A DNA stretch of 23,231 nt from Deltaproteobacteria bacterium (GTDB lineage: Bacteria > Desulfobacterota > Desulfobaccia > Desulfobaccales > Desulfobaccaceae): NCBI GenBank assembly GCA_016874895.1, contig VGSX01000018.1:1-23231 (forward strand). The letters run 5' to 3'. Position 1 is the stretch's first letter. The number at the start of each line of letters is the position of its first letter. This document shows positions 1 through 7,834 of the stretch, piece after piece. Under the pieces are notes generated by a model. That model ran no database searches. It was not told where the DNA came from and saw only the letters and a list, made by a program, of their open reading frames with translations. A program made the position numbers and the translations under genes.

Positions 1-2
1 CC

Positions 3-260
3 ATCTACGAGGTGAGCCGCAGCCTGGGACACGTCCCCATCATCGACAAAAACGGCCGGGGTCGAGAGGTGATCCCCCTGGCGCCCCATGAGGCGGCCCG
101 GTACCGGGAACGGACGGTGGCGGAGCGGTTTAACAGTCGGCTGAAAGAAGAGTTTGGGGGGTGTACCGTCATGGTGCGTGGGGCCCAGAAGGTCAGGCTC
201 CACCTCATGTTCGGCGTCATCGCCCTGTTTGCCGACCAGTTGCTCAAGCTGATCAGCTGA
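3..260 (+). CDS. IS4-type transposase, C-terminal fragment (5' end outside window)
   Basis: The reading frame is open from the window edge and ends at TGA 258-260, so only about 85 C-terminal residues are visible. It carries YRERTVAERFNSRLK, which fits the Y-(2)-R-(3)-E-(6)-K signature of IS4-family DDE transposases exactly. The Glu in it is the last acidic residue of the catalytic triad. The tail (HLMFGVIALFADQLLKL) is typical of this transposase type. A GTG at 12 is not a plausible start because the conserved frame continues upstream of it. Whether the element is intact cannot be judged from this window. It is the only plus-strand gene next to the 3' end of the EPS operon and probably marks an insertion boundary. 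The family call is well supported; the exact IS group is not determined. Confidence 0.85.
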   Translation: MYEVSRSLGHVPIIDKNGRGREVIPLAPHEAARYRERTVAERFNSRLKEEFGGCTVMVRGAQKVRLHLMFGVIALFADQLLKLIS

Positions 261-570
261 GGAGCTTCCGGGCTGGCCGGAGTTTGGCAAGGTCAAGGGA
301 AGGGTATGTCCTGACAGCGCCCCAAAGGGCCCAATTTCCGGTTAATGGTTCAGAAAAGCAAGGTTTCATGGGTTCCGGACCCCTAAACTTCGCCATTGCC
401 TCATACTGACAGCCATTTCTTGGGAATTTTGCAAGAGGCTCAAGGGGTTTCCCAAAAAAATTGATCTTATTTGAAGCATGAAAATGCCAATTTTTTAACT
501 GTCCAATTGGAATCGCTCAGTTTAGGAGCCTGATTGATAGGGAAAAATTTATTGCCGCAGGCTGGGGCCG
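261..570. other. Gene-free flank between transposase fragment and EPS operon end
   Basis: I see no convincing gene here. The stretch should contain the end of the IS element that carries the transposase fragment. At 427-441 the string TTTTGCAAGAGGCTC lies inside a short inverted repeat (TTGGGAA near 420, TTCCCAA near 448) that is followed by a run of A. This is a candidate IS end or a minus-strand terminator, but without the other IS end it cannot be confirmed. From about 455 the composition becomes AT-rich (455-555), unlike the GC-rich genes on both sides. Confidence 0.4.
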
Positions 571-1749
571 TTAAATGAGCGTCTCATACACCGAGGTGGT
601 CCGGGCCACCATGCCCGCCAGGCTGAAGCGTTCCCGGATCTGCTCAATCTCCGGCCGCGCCCCGCCCCATCTGCCGCGGCTGGCCGGCAGGTGGGCCGTC
701 TCCTCCGCCACCGCCGCGGTCAGGGAGGCCGTTTCCCGGGGCGGCACCAGCCGGCAGCGCACTCCCGGAATTTCTCTCACGCCGCAACAATCAAAGCCCA
801 CCACCGGCACGCCCATGATGGTGGCCTCGATGATGGAGCCGGGAATGCCCTCGAAGGGCATGGAGGTAAGCAGGTAAAGATCGAACAGGGCATAGTACGG
901 GGCCGGGTCAGGCTGCCAGCCGGTGAAGATGACCGCCTCCTCCAGCTTCTCCCGCCGGACCCGCGCCAACAGTTCATGCTTGAACTTCTGTTCGGCGGGC
1001 GTCTTGGCGTCTCCCACCACTATGAGCCTGACATCCAATCCCTTGTCTCGCAGGCCGCGCACCACCTGCAGGGCGTAGCCGTGCCCTTTCCAGGGGACCA
1101 GACGGGAGACGTTGCCCAGGACGATGGTGTCCTCCCTGAACCCGAACGCCTCCCTGCGGGCCAGTCGCTCGGCGGCGGGCAGGGAAGCCAGTTCGCAGAA
1201 GCGGGACAGATCCCGGCCGCCGTAAACCACCAGCGCCCGGGACGGGGGGCACACCCCGGCGGCCACGTAAGTATCCCGCAACTCCCGGCCCACAAAGAGA
1301 AACCGGTCCGTCACTCTCCCCATTAGCCGCTCCAGGTTGCGGTAGACCACATACTGGAGCGCAGGTTGGGTGGGGGCGAAGCTGGCCCCGAACACCGAGT
1401 GCACCAGGCGCGGCACCCCGGCCAGGCGGCCGGCCAGGCGCCCCAGAATGCCGGCCTTGGCCAGGAAGGTGTGCACCAGGTCAAATTTCCGCGCCCGGTA
1501 CAGGCGCACCAACTCCCGCAGGGCCAGGGCATCCTGGTAAGGGTAGATATATTTGCCCAGGCTGGGGAGGGGGGTGACGGCAATCCCCTGGCTGCAGGCT
1601 TCCTCCATCAGCTCCGGGGAGGCGTTCCGCCCCGTGATGATCTCCACCTCCCGGCCCCGGGCCCGTTGGTCCCGGGCCAGGGCCATGAGCCGGGTGTAAT
1701 TGACGTTCCGGAGAAAGGTGGTGATGACGTAAGCGATCCGCGGTGCCAT
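571..1749 (-). CDS. Glycosyltransferase family 4 protein
   Basis: This encodes a 392-aa cytoplasmic or membrane-associated retaining glycosyltransferase with the GT-B fold, expected to add a sugar from a nucleotide donor to the lipid-linked EPS repeat unit. The N-terminal acceptor domain starts with MAPRIAYVITTF and contains LVHTFLAKAGILGRLAG. The donor domain contains VLGNVSRLVPWKGHGYAL, and the E-x7-E type region reads FEGIPGSIIEATIMGVPVVG. The reading frame stays open upstream to 1944, but the ATG at 1749 is preferred: it starts right at the conserved first beta strand, has an AGGA about 10 bases upstream and clears the preceding gene, which ends at 1793. It is the last gene of the operon and the only recognisable classical glycosyltransferase in the window. 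Sugar specificity cannot be read from the sequence. Confidence 0.9.
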   Translation of the reverse strand: MAPRIAYVITTFLRNVNYTRLMALARDQRARGREVEIITGRNASPELMEEACSQGIAVTPLPSLGKYIYPYQDALALRELVRLYRARKFDLVHTFLAKAGILGRLAGRLAGVPRLVHSVFGASFAPTQPALQYVVYRNLERLMGRVTDRFLFVGRELRDTYVAAGVCPPSRALVVYGGRDLSRFCELASLPAAERLARREAFGFREDTIVLGNVSRLVPWKGHGYALQVVRGLRDKGLDVRLIVVGDAKTPAEQKFKHELLARVRREKLEEAVIFTGWQPDPAPYYALFDLYLLTSMPFEGIPGSIIEATIMGVPVVGFDCCGVREIPGVRCRLVPPRETASLTAAVAEETAHLPASRGRWGGARPEIEQIRERFSLAGMVARTTSVYETLI

Positions 1750-1792
1750 GGCCTTAGATCCTGGAGGAAGAGGTGGTCCCCACGCCGGCCCC

Positions 1793-3352
1793 TCAGGGAC
1801 GCCCCCCGCCGGAGGCCCCTTCCAACAGGTCCCCCAGCTTGAGCCGCAATGCCTCCAGGTCCTGCCAGGCCACCTTGGGCTTGACATTGGTAAGCTCACC
1901 GGCCAGCGCCAGGGCCTGCCGACGGAGGTCCTGCCAGGCCGCATCGGGCACCCGGCCCTGCCTGGCAGCGGCCTCCGCCAACTGCAGGTACTGATAATCC
2001 TGCCAGCCCTGGCGCATCGCCTCCAGACGCAGGGTGGGCAGGGGCAGGCCGGTCCGGGGGTGGGGATAAAGCAGGGTGCCCCGGCGCATCTTGGCGGTGG
2101 GGCCGGGAGGCTCGGTCCAGGGGTCTTCGGGCCAAACGTTCACCCCCCACAGATAATAGCCGGAGAATTGGTGGAGGAAGACCTGCCAGCCGATGAGGCG
2201 CTGGTGCGCGGCAGGCCGGTCGGCCCCTTGCAGCCGGTTGTTATAGACCCAGACCTCCTGCCCCTGACGCCGGGCTGCGTCCATGGCTCCGGCCTCATAG
2301 AGCCGGGCCGAAACCGTCCAGATATCCACCGCCCGGGTCAGTGCCGGAGAAGGGGGAAAGCCGGTGCACTCGGTGCGAACCTGGGGCAGGGCCGCCTTGA
2401 ACTGGCTGTACGTCTGGGCTACCTGGGGGAAGACCTCGCGCTTGGGTTCATCCCAGAGCTTCACCAGGGCCCGCTTCACCCAGCCCCGGTCCTGCAGATA
2501 GCGCAGCATTTCCGGGAAATACCCGGCCATTTGCTGTTTGAGTCGCTCCGGGTCGGGCCCTTTGGCCTTGGCCCCTGCGGCCACAGGCAGCCGGAAGGTG
2601 CGATATCCCATCTCCCGGATGATCTTGTCCAGCATCCGGGTGAATTCCGGAAACGAAGTCAGGGGCCGGCCCGGGCCCACGTCGTCGGGGTTCAAGGGGG
2701 CAAAGCCGGCGATGGCATTGACCTTGTACTCCCGGAGGATCTTCAGATACGCCTCCCATACCCGGGTGAAGCCTTCCGGAGCGGCGACCCCGTATCTCCG
2801 GAACCATTCCCGAGACGGGCGAAAGTTGGCCATGAGGGTGATGGGCAGGTCGTCCGGCAGACTGAACCGGCGGACGGTGAGGTGGAGGGGCTGAGCCGCG
2901 GTCCCCCCGGGCCCTGTCACCTTCAGGGTGCAGGGAAACTCACCCCCGGCATGGGCAGAGGGGACTTTCAGCCGCACGGCCAGGTAACAGGGGGCGCCGG
3001 GCAGGACCAGGCCGGGCTCCAGGGGTACCAGCGCATCGGCGTGCAGGTCAGAAGGCAGATGGGCCGGGAGGGGCCGCAGTTGCCAGACGTGCAGGTGCAC
3101 GGCGGGTTTGCCGCCGGGTCGCTCCAACTCCACCTTGAGCTGGTCCGGGGCGGCCCCGGCCACCTGGAGCAGAAAGAGGGCGTATTCATTGCCGGCGAGC
3201 TTGAGGACGATGGGGGCCGGCGAGGCCTCGGGCCGGGCCGGATTGAGGCGATAAACGGGGAAGCCGCTGGCGCTCAGGGATAGATCCGCCGGCGCCGGCC
3301 GGGGGCAGAGAATGATGAACCAGGACAGGACCAGCAGAACCGGCCTGAACAT
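1793..3352 (-). CDS. Secreted GH123/DUF4091-type glycoside hydrolase-like protein
   Basis: The product has 519 aa. An N-terminal signal peptide (MFRPVLLVLSWFIILC, followed by PRPAPA) predicts export. Residues from about 20 to 200 form beta-rich repeats, and the C-terminal two thirds resemble the DUF4091/GH123 catalytic domain. The segment LWDEPKREVF contains the Asp-Glu pair expected for substrate-assisted hydrolysis in GH123, and the tail has the family-like GWQDYQYLQLAEAA segment. GH123 members cleave beta-N-acetylgalactosaminides, while DUF4091 proteins in EPS clusters are mostly uncharacterised. A role in trimming or remodelling the exported polysaccharide is inferred from location. The ATG at 3352 is chosen over 3379 because GGAGG lies 7 bases before it and the signal peptide starts there. 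It sits 27 bp after the polymerase gene and 43 bp before the glycosyltransferase. Confidence 0.78.
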   Translation of the reverse strand: MFRPVLLVLSWFIILCPRPAPADLSLSASGFPVYRLNPARPEASPAPIVLKLAGNEYALFLLQVAGAAPDQLKVELERPGGKPAVHLHVWQLRPLPAHLPSDLHADALVPLEPGLVLPGAPCYLAVRLKVPSAHAGGEFPCTLKVTGPGGTAAQPLHLTVRRFSLPDDLPITLMANFRPSREWFRRYGVAAPEGFTRVWEAYLKILREYKVNAIAGFAPLNPDDVGPGRPLTSFPEFTRMLDKIIREMGYRTFRLPVAAGAKAKGPDPERLKQQMAGYFPEMLRYLQDRGWVKRALVKLWDEPKREVFPQVAQTYSQFKAALPQVRTECTGFPPSPALTRAVDIWTVSARLYEAGAMDAARRQGQEVWVYNNRLQGADRPAAHQRLIGWQVFLHQFSGYYLWGVNVWPEDPWTEPPGPTAKMRRGTLLYPHPRTGLPLPTLRLEAMRQGWQDYQYLQLAEAAARQGRVPDAAWQDLRRQALALAGELTNVKPKVAWQDLEALRLKLGDLLEGASGGGRP

Positions 3353-3379
3353 TATGAACCCTCCAAAAACATTGGGCAT

Positions 3380-4651
3380 TTATTCATGAGGTCTAGGTGG
3401 CGCCACCGCTGCACGGGGGGCGTCCCGGAGGTCGGCCGACTGGGCCAGGGAGGAGGCCAGGATGACTATAAAACCGGACAATATCCAGAAGGAGCGGAAA
3501 CGGATGCCGTTGTGGAAGGAATTGTACAGAAGCAGGGCCAGAACCACCATGACGCCCCCGTTCAAGGACAGGCTGAGGTGCATGAGGCGGCCGAACCACA
3601 GCATGCTCAGAAGGATGCCGATGAGGCCATAGGCTTTCAGAATGGCCCCGAAAATGTTGTGAACTTCCTTGTCGTCGATGGTGGGATCAGCCTTGCCGAT
3701 GCCCGCGCCCACCAGCCACTGCCACTCGTCGGTGAACTCGATCCGGTAGTAGTTCTTGTTGAACCGCTCCTGCAACTGGTCCATATTGGCTTTGGTCTGG
3801 ATATAATCCATATACTTGTTGACATACTGCGGCATAAACACAAAGATGCTCCCCAACAGGAGCAAGGCCCCTCCAATCAGGGGCAGGGTGGTCTTCAAGG
3901 GGGTTCTGACCAGGAGGTAGAGGTCCAGGAGGAAGATGGAGGCCAGGGTCGTTTTGGAGAGGGAGAGAAGGGCCATGACGTGGGCCATGCTGATGACGAA
4001 CCACACCAGGAAACGATATCTCATTTTCTGTAAAAGCGCATAACGGGCCGCCAGATTTTCCTTGATGAGCAACATGAAAGAAACCACGAGAATGGTAAAG
4101 TAGCCCAACTGATTGGGATTGTTAAAGGACAGGGCGTTCCTGATCCAGACTATGTCATAATTTCCCTGGATGAAGAAGGGCACGATGACGGACAGGGAGA
4201 TGCCTACAAAGAAAGGAAAAAATTCGCCCTTCAACAGCATTTTGCTGAAGACCATGGCGGAAGTAAAAATAATCGAGGTGACATACAGCATTTCCGCCGC
4301 TTTTTTCAGATAGGTCAGATCATGATTGTTGAAGGCGAAATACACGGTATTGAGGGCCACGGCATAGATGACGAAGGGGAGAAGATACAGGACCTGCATG
4401 GAGGAAGCCAGGCTCCGGGGGCCCAATTTGCAGGCCATGACCAGGATGAGCAGGACGATGAACAGGTCCACCACCTGGAGGGAACCGGAAGGGAGGAGAT
4501 ACACCGGCATGGTGGCAAACACCAGGATGAGCAGCAGGCCGGCCACCAGTCCGAGCCCGGTTTCGGAGGACGCCTCCCTCTTCTCCAGGGCCAGGGCATG
4601 GAAAGGAACGGGCCACGCCGGTTTAGCATCAAGGGATGGACTGTGGTTCAT
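3380..4651 (-). CDS. Wzy-like O-antigen/EPS polymerase
   Basis: This encodes a 423-aa polytopic inner-membrane protein with about ten or more hydrophobic segments, for example GLVAGLLLILVFATMPVYLL near the N terminus. The long periplasmic-type loop around residues 280-330 (QERFNKNYYRIEFTDEWQW) is followed by VGAGIGKADP and the conserved-style VHNIFGAILKAYGLIG, typical of the O-antigen ligase/polymerase superfamily (Wzy_C/WaaL-like). It would polymerise lipid-linked repeat units on the periplasmic face. The frame stays open upstream to 5056 over the 3' part of the preceding gene, but that extension is just the shadow of that gene. The ATG at 4651 follows AGAGGAAA and gives the expected short cytoplasmic N terminus. 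Polymerase versus ligase cannot be separated by sequence alone; the Wzx/Wzc/Wza context favours polymerase. Confidence 0.82.
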   Translation of the reverse strand: MNHSPSLDAKPAWPVPFHALALEKREASSETGLGLVAGLLLILVFATMPVYLLPSGSLQVVDLFIVLLILVMACKLGPRSLASSMQVLYLLPFVIYAVALNTVYFAFNNHDLTYLKKAAEMLYVTSIIFTSAMVFSKMLLKGEFFPFFVGISLSVIVPFFIQGNYDIVWIRNALSFNNPNQLGYFTILVVSFMLLIKENLAARYALLQKMRYRFLVWFVISMAHVMALLSLSKTTLASIFLLDLYLLVRTPLKTTLPLIGGALLLLGSIFVFMPQYVNKYMDYIQTKANMDQLQERFNKNYYRIEFTDEWQWLVGAGIGKADPTIDDKEVHNIFGAILKAYGLIGILLSMLWFGRLMHLSLSLNGGVMVVLALLLYNSFHNGIRFRSFWILSGFIVILASSLAQSADLRDAPRAAVAPPRPHE

Positions 4652-4706
4652 GAGCAGAATTTCCTCTGCCAGGCAGGGTGGAGTTCCCCGGAACCCATGA
4701 TCGCGT

Positions 4707-6386
4707 TCACTCCAGGTAGCCCAGCGCCCGCAGCCGGCCGGCGATGGCCTCCTGCTCCTCGTCGCTGAAGGGACTGTCCGGGGAGATGTCCTTCCGCCCC
4801 GAGACGTCGGCATAACGCACCGGACGGGAGCGCCGGTCCTCCGCCAGAATGTCCATGAGGACGCGGCCGTCCATGTCAACGGGCACCGCCAGGTCCAGCA
4901 GGTGGAGAAGGGTGGGGGCCACGTCGGCGATGTGGGCCCCGGTGATTTCCTGGCGGGGTTTGACCCCGGGTCCGGCGAAGAGGCAGATGCCGTCAATGCG
5001 GTGTTGGGTGAGGGCGCGTAAGGGTTTGTCAATGTCCTGACTGAAGGCTTTCTCAAAAGTCTTTTTCCCGGGATCCAGGTTGCGGCTGGGCGCCGTATAG
5101 TAGGCGTAATCCTGGAAGACGACGATGAGGTCCGGGGCCAGGTGGACGAAATCGCCGTGGTACAGTTCCTCGCGGCGGTACACCTGTTCCACCACAGGCC
5201 GGGCGGTGTCCGGGTCCTTCAGTTCCAGGAGTTTTCGGGCGATATGGGCGCGGAGTTCTTCGTATTCCGCGCCGGGGGCAACCACGCCCTGGGGTTCCCG
5301 GCCCTGCAGGTTGATGTTGATGTTGCCGTAAGCCCCCCAGGGATAGGCCTGGGTTCTGCTCCAATCCACGTTGCCGAAGGTCACGTAGGAATCAAACTTG
5401 TCCACCAGGGCCGGGAAGAAGCGACGCAGCTCGTTTTTCCAGGCACGGGGCAGGACTTGCATGGCCCGGTGGCGGAATCGACCCAACAGGTGCTTGAGCC
5501 TTTTCCGAAAAAACCTGCCATCCTGCCGGAAGGCGAAAGATCCCTGCTCCTCCAGCCACTTGTGCAGATAGACCACCTTCTGGGTGGGGCCGAAGCCGTG
5601 ATCGGACATGAGGACGAAGGTGCAGTCCTCCCCCCCGGCCTCCAGGAGTCGCCCGATGGCCCGGTCGATCTCCTGATAGATCTGGAAGATCACCCCGCCA
5701 TAGCGTCGGTGTTCCTCGGGGGTGAACATGGGGTGGGTCTCATCCTGGCAGTGCCAGAACAGATGCTGCACCTGGTCGGTGGCCATGAACACCACCATGA
5801 AGACATCCACAGGGAATTTCTTGAGCAGATAAAGTGACAGCTCCTCGGTCTGGCGAATGGCTTCCACCTGGTAGCGGAGATAGGCCTGGGGGTCATTCAT
5901 GAACTTGTCGGCGTCCAGCAGTTTGTAGTCGCCCGCCACCCGAAGGATTTCGTCTTTCAGTGCCAAGGGAAAAACAAAGTCGCTGTGCCGCCCCGGAGCG
6001 CCCAAGCCGGCGATCATGAAGCCGTTGACTTCCTCCACCGGGTAGGTCATGGGGACGTTCAGACACCCCACTCGTTTGCCGTGGTCCGAGAGAATCTTCC
6101 AGAGAGTAACGCTGCCGCAGCCGCTGCCGGCCGTGTATTGAAAATCATAACTGTTTGGTTTTCTGGCATAAAAATCGAAGATGCCGTGCTTTCCGGCATT
6201 CTTGCCGGTCATGAAGGTGGTCCAGGCGATCTGGGTGATGGGATGGATGGTGGAACGCAGATTCCCGTAAGTGCCGATTTCCATCAACCTGCCGATATGG
6301 GGCAGCTTACCGGCCCGGACATAGGGCTTGATGAGGCTGAAGGTGGCTCCATCCAGGCCGATGATGATGATGCTTCCAGGCTCCAT
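4707..6386 (-). CDS. Alkaline phosphatase superfamily protein (type I phosphodiesterase/nucleotide pyrophosphatase-like)
   Basis: The product has 559 aa and belongs to the metal-dependent alkaline-phosphatase superfamily. The first metal ligand lies in IIIIGLDGATF (Asp12). The Thr-rich nucleophile region is ITQIAWTTFMTGKNAGKHG (residues 50-68). The Asp-His metal pair is in VLMSDHGFG, and the C-terminal ligand region is ITGAHIADVAPTLLHLLDL. No signal peptide or membrane segment is evident, so it is probably cytoplasmic. Related proteins occur often in bacterial EPS and lipoprotein-glycan clusters, but their substrates are generally unknown. Here it could hydrolyse or transfer a phosphodiester-linked decoration on the polysaccharide or its lipid carrier; this is inference from context. 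It starts 10 bp after the flippase stop, so the two are probably translated from one message. Confidence 0.8.
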   Translation of the reverse strand: MEPGSIIIIGLDGATFSLIKPYVRAGKLPHIGRLMEIGTYGNLRSTIHPITQIAWTTFMTGKNAGKHGIFDFYARKPNSYDFQYTAGSGCGSVTLWKILSDHGKRVGCLNVPMTYPVEEVNGFMIAGLGAPGRHSDFVFPLALKDEILRVAGDYKLLDADKFMNDPQAYLRYQVEAIRQTEELSLYLLKKFPVDVFMVVFMATDQVQHLFWHCQDETHPMFTPEEHRRYGGVIFQIYQEIDRAIGRLLEAGGEDCTFVLMSDHGFGPTQKVVYLHKWLEEQGSFAFRQDGRFFRKRLKHLLGRFRHRAMQVLPRAWKNELRRFFPALVDKFDSYVTFGNVDWSRTQAYPWGAYGNININLQGREPQGVVAPGAEYEELRAHIARKLLELKDPDTARPVVEQVYRREELYHGDFVHLAPDLIVVFQDYAYYTAPSRNLDPGKKTFEKAFSQDIDKPLRALTQHRIDGICLFAGPGVKPRQEITGAHIADVAPTLLHLLDLAVPVDMDGRVLMDILAEDRRSRPVRYADVSGRKDISPDSPFSDEEQEAIAGRLRALGYLE

Positions 6387-6396
6387 AAGAAAATCC

Positions 6397-7779
6397 CTAG
6401 GGCAGTCGGTTAAGACCTGCCGATGGAAAGAGGATGACGGCGGTGATCAGGCCGTTGACGGCCAGAATGATGAGGGCGGCGATGCCCGTGGACCAGGCGG
6501 CGCCCAGCATACCGTAGGTGGGCACGAGCAAGAGGCACGAAATCACCAGGACCAGATTGTACAGAATATAGGAGGGGAGTTGCACCCGGAAGAATCGGGC
6601 GGCGGTGATGGCGTGCCGCAGAAACGTGGCCAGGTAGGCGGCCACGGCCCCCACCATCAGCCAGAAAAAGACATCGACCTGCCGGGCATATTCAGGACGG
6701 TAACAAAGGGTGAGAAATTCCTTGCCGATGAACAGCACCAGGAGCACGCCGCCCGACCCCAGCGCCACCACGCCCGCCACGCCTTTGACCAGCAGACGCC
6801 GGAAGGCGGGCATATTGTCGCTGGCATAATACTTGGACAAGCGGGGGCTGATGGACAACCCCAGGGCCATGACAAGCATGTTGCCGCCCACCATGACATA
6901 GGCCAGGGCCACATAGATGCCCAGGTCGGCCTCGCCCAGGTAATGGCTGACAAAATAGCGGGGGATGTTCACGTTGAGGGAGTTCAGGGTCACCACAAAG
7001 GCCAACGGCAGCGCCAGCCAGGCCAAGCGCGCCATGACCGGGTAAGACCAGGATGGTTTAATTATCTGCCGCCAGGCGAGGGAGGGGCGGCTGCCCTCCT
7101 CCAGATGAACTACCACGCGCCTGGCGCCCGGCAGATCATAGAGCCCCAGGACCAGGAGGCGGGCCAGGCAGAGACCGAGCACCCCGGCCAGGACACCGCC
7201 GGTGAGGTAGATCCCCAACGCCAGGAAGGCCAGTTCCAGGGGGCCGCGCACCATCATGGAGCGGGCCATCCGGTCCATACGTTCGTGGTGTTGGAGCAGG
7301 CCGTAGATAATATCCTGAAATGATGCGATAAATTTCCCAAGACCCACGGCCATGATCACCAGGGCGGTCTGGCGGGAAAAACCGCCCGCCAGGGCGATGG
7401 CGACGATGACGGCCAGAGCCAGGAGGGAAGTGAACAGGCGCAGCCCCCAATAGTCGGCAAACTGATATTCCCCCCGGGCGTCGGTGGCTTGCACCATCCG
7501 CAGATTCAGGTTGGCAAACATGATGATGGGGGCGGTGATGGCCAACCCCAGGCCGAATTGACCCACCAGGAGGGGGGAACCGAGCTTGGCCAGAGCCACC
7601 AGCATGCCCCATTCAAAGCAGGCATAGGCCACGTTGCCGGCCACGGTCCAGGAGACGTTGCGCCGGAGGGACAGGGCCGGGCGCAGGGGCTCGAAGGGGC
7701 CGGACGGCGAAGTGGGGGGCCTGGTCCGCTCCAGCGTGGAGACGCGGGTTTCAGAGGAGATCAGCGCGGCTGAAAGCAT
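6397..7779 (-). CDS. Wzx-type polysaccharide flippase (MOP superfamily)
   Basis: This encodes a 460-aa integral membrane protein with roughly 12-14 hydrophobic helices spread along its length. Residues 38-60 (LRRNVSWTVAGNVAYACFEW) match the first helix of polysaccharide transporters, and the centre has the typical NSLNVNIPRYFVSHYLG segment followed by GIYVALAYVMVGG. Wzx proteins flip undecaprenyl-linked repeat units to the periplasmic face. The ATG at 7779 has no strong Shine-Dalgarno sequence, so the Pro-rich first 35 residues may be partly untranslated. I found no clearly better start. It lies 55 bp downstream of the tyrosine-kinase gene and 10 bp upstream of the phosphodiesterase-like gene. 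Confidence 0.88.
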   Translation of the reverse strand: MLSAALISSETRVSTLERTRPPTSPSGPFEPLRPALSLRRNVSWTVAGNVAYACFEWGMLVALAKLGSPLLVGQFGLGLAITAPIIMFANLNLRMVQATDARGEYQFADYWGLRLFTSLLALAVIVAIALAGGFSRQTALVIMAVGLGKFIASFQDIIYGLLQHHERMDRMARSMMVRGPLELAFLALGIYLTGGVLAGVLGLCLARLLVLGLYDLPGARRVVVHLEEGSRPSLAWRQIIKPSWSYPVMARLAWLALPLAFVVTLNSLNVNIPRYFVSHYLGEADLGIYVALAYVMVGGNMLVMALGLSISPRLSKYYASDNMPAFRRLLVKGVAGVVALGSGGVLLVLFIGKEFLTLCYRPEYARQVDVFFWLMVGAVAAYLATFLRHAITAARFFRVQLPSYILYNLVLVISCLLLVPTYGMLGAAWSTGIAALIILAVNGLITAVILFPSAGLNRLP

Positions 7780-7834
7780 GGTCGGGGTGACAAGGTTATC
7801 GGTCCGGCCGCGGCATCAGTGCCCGGGGAAGGCT

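Noticed and set aside
1748..3283. Long plus-strand frame of 511 codons
   Set aside because: It is the antisense shadow of the GH123/DUF4091 gene, rich in Gly/Pro/Gln with no domain.
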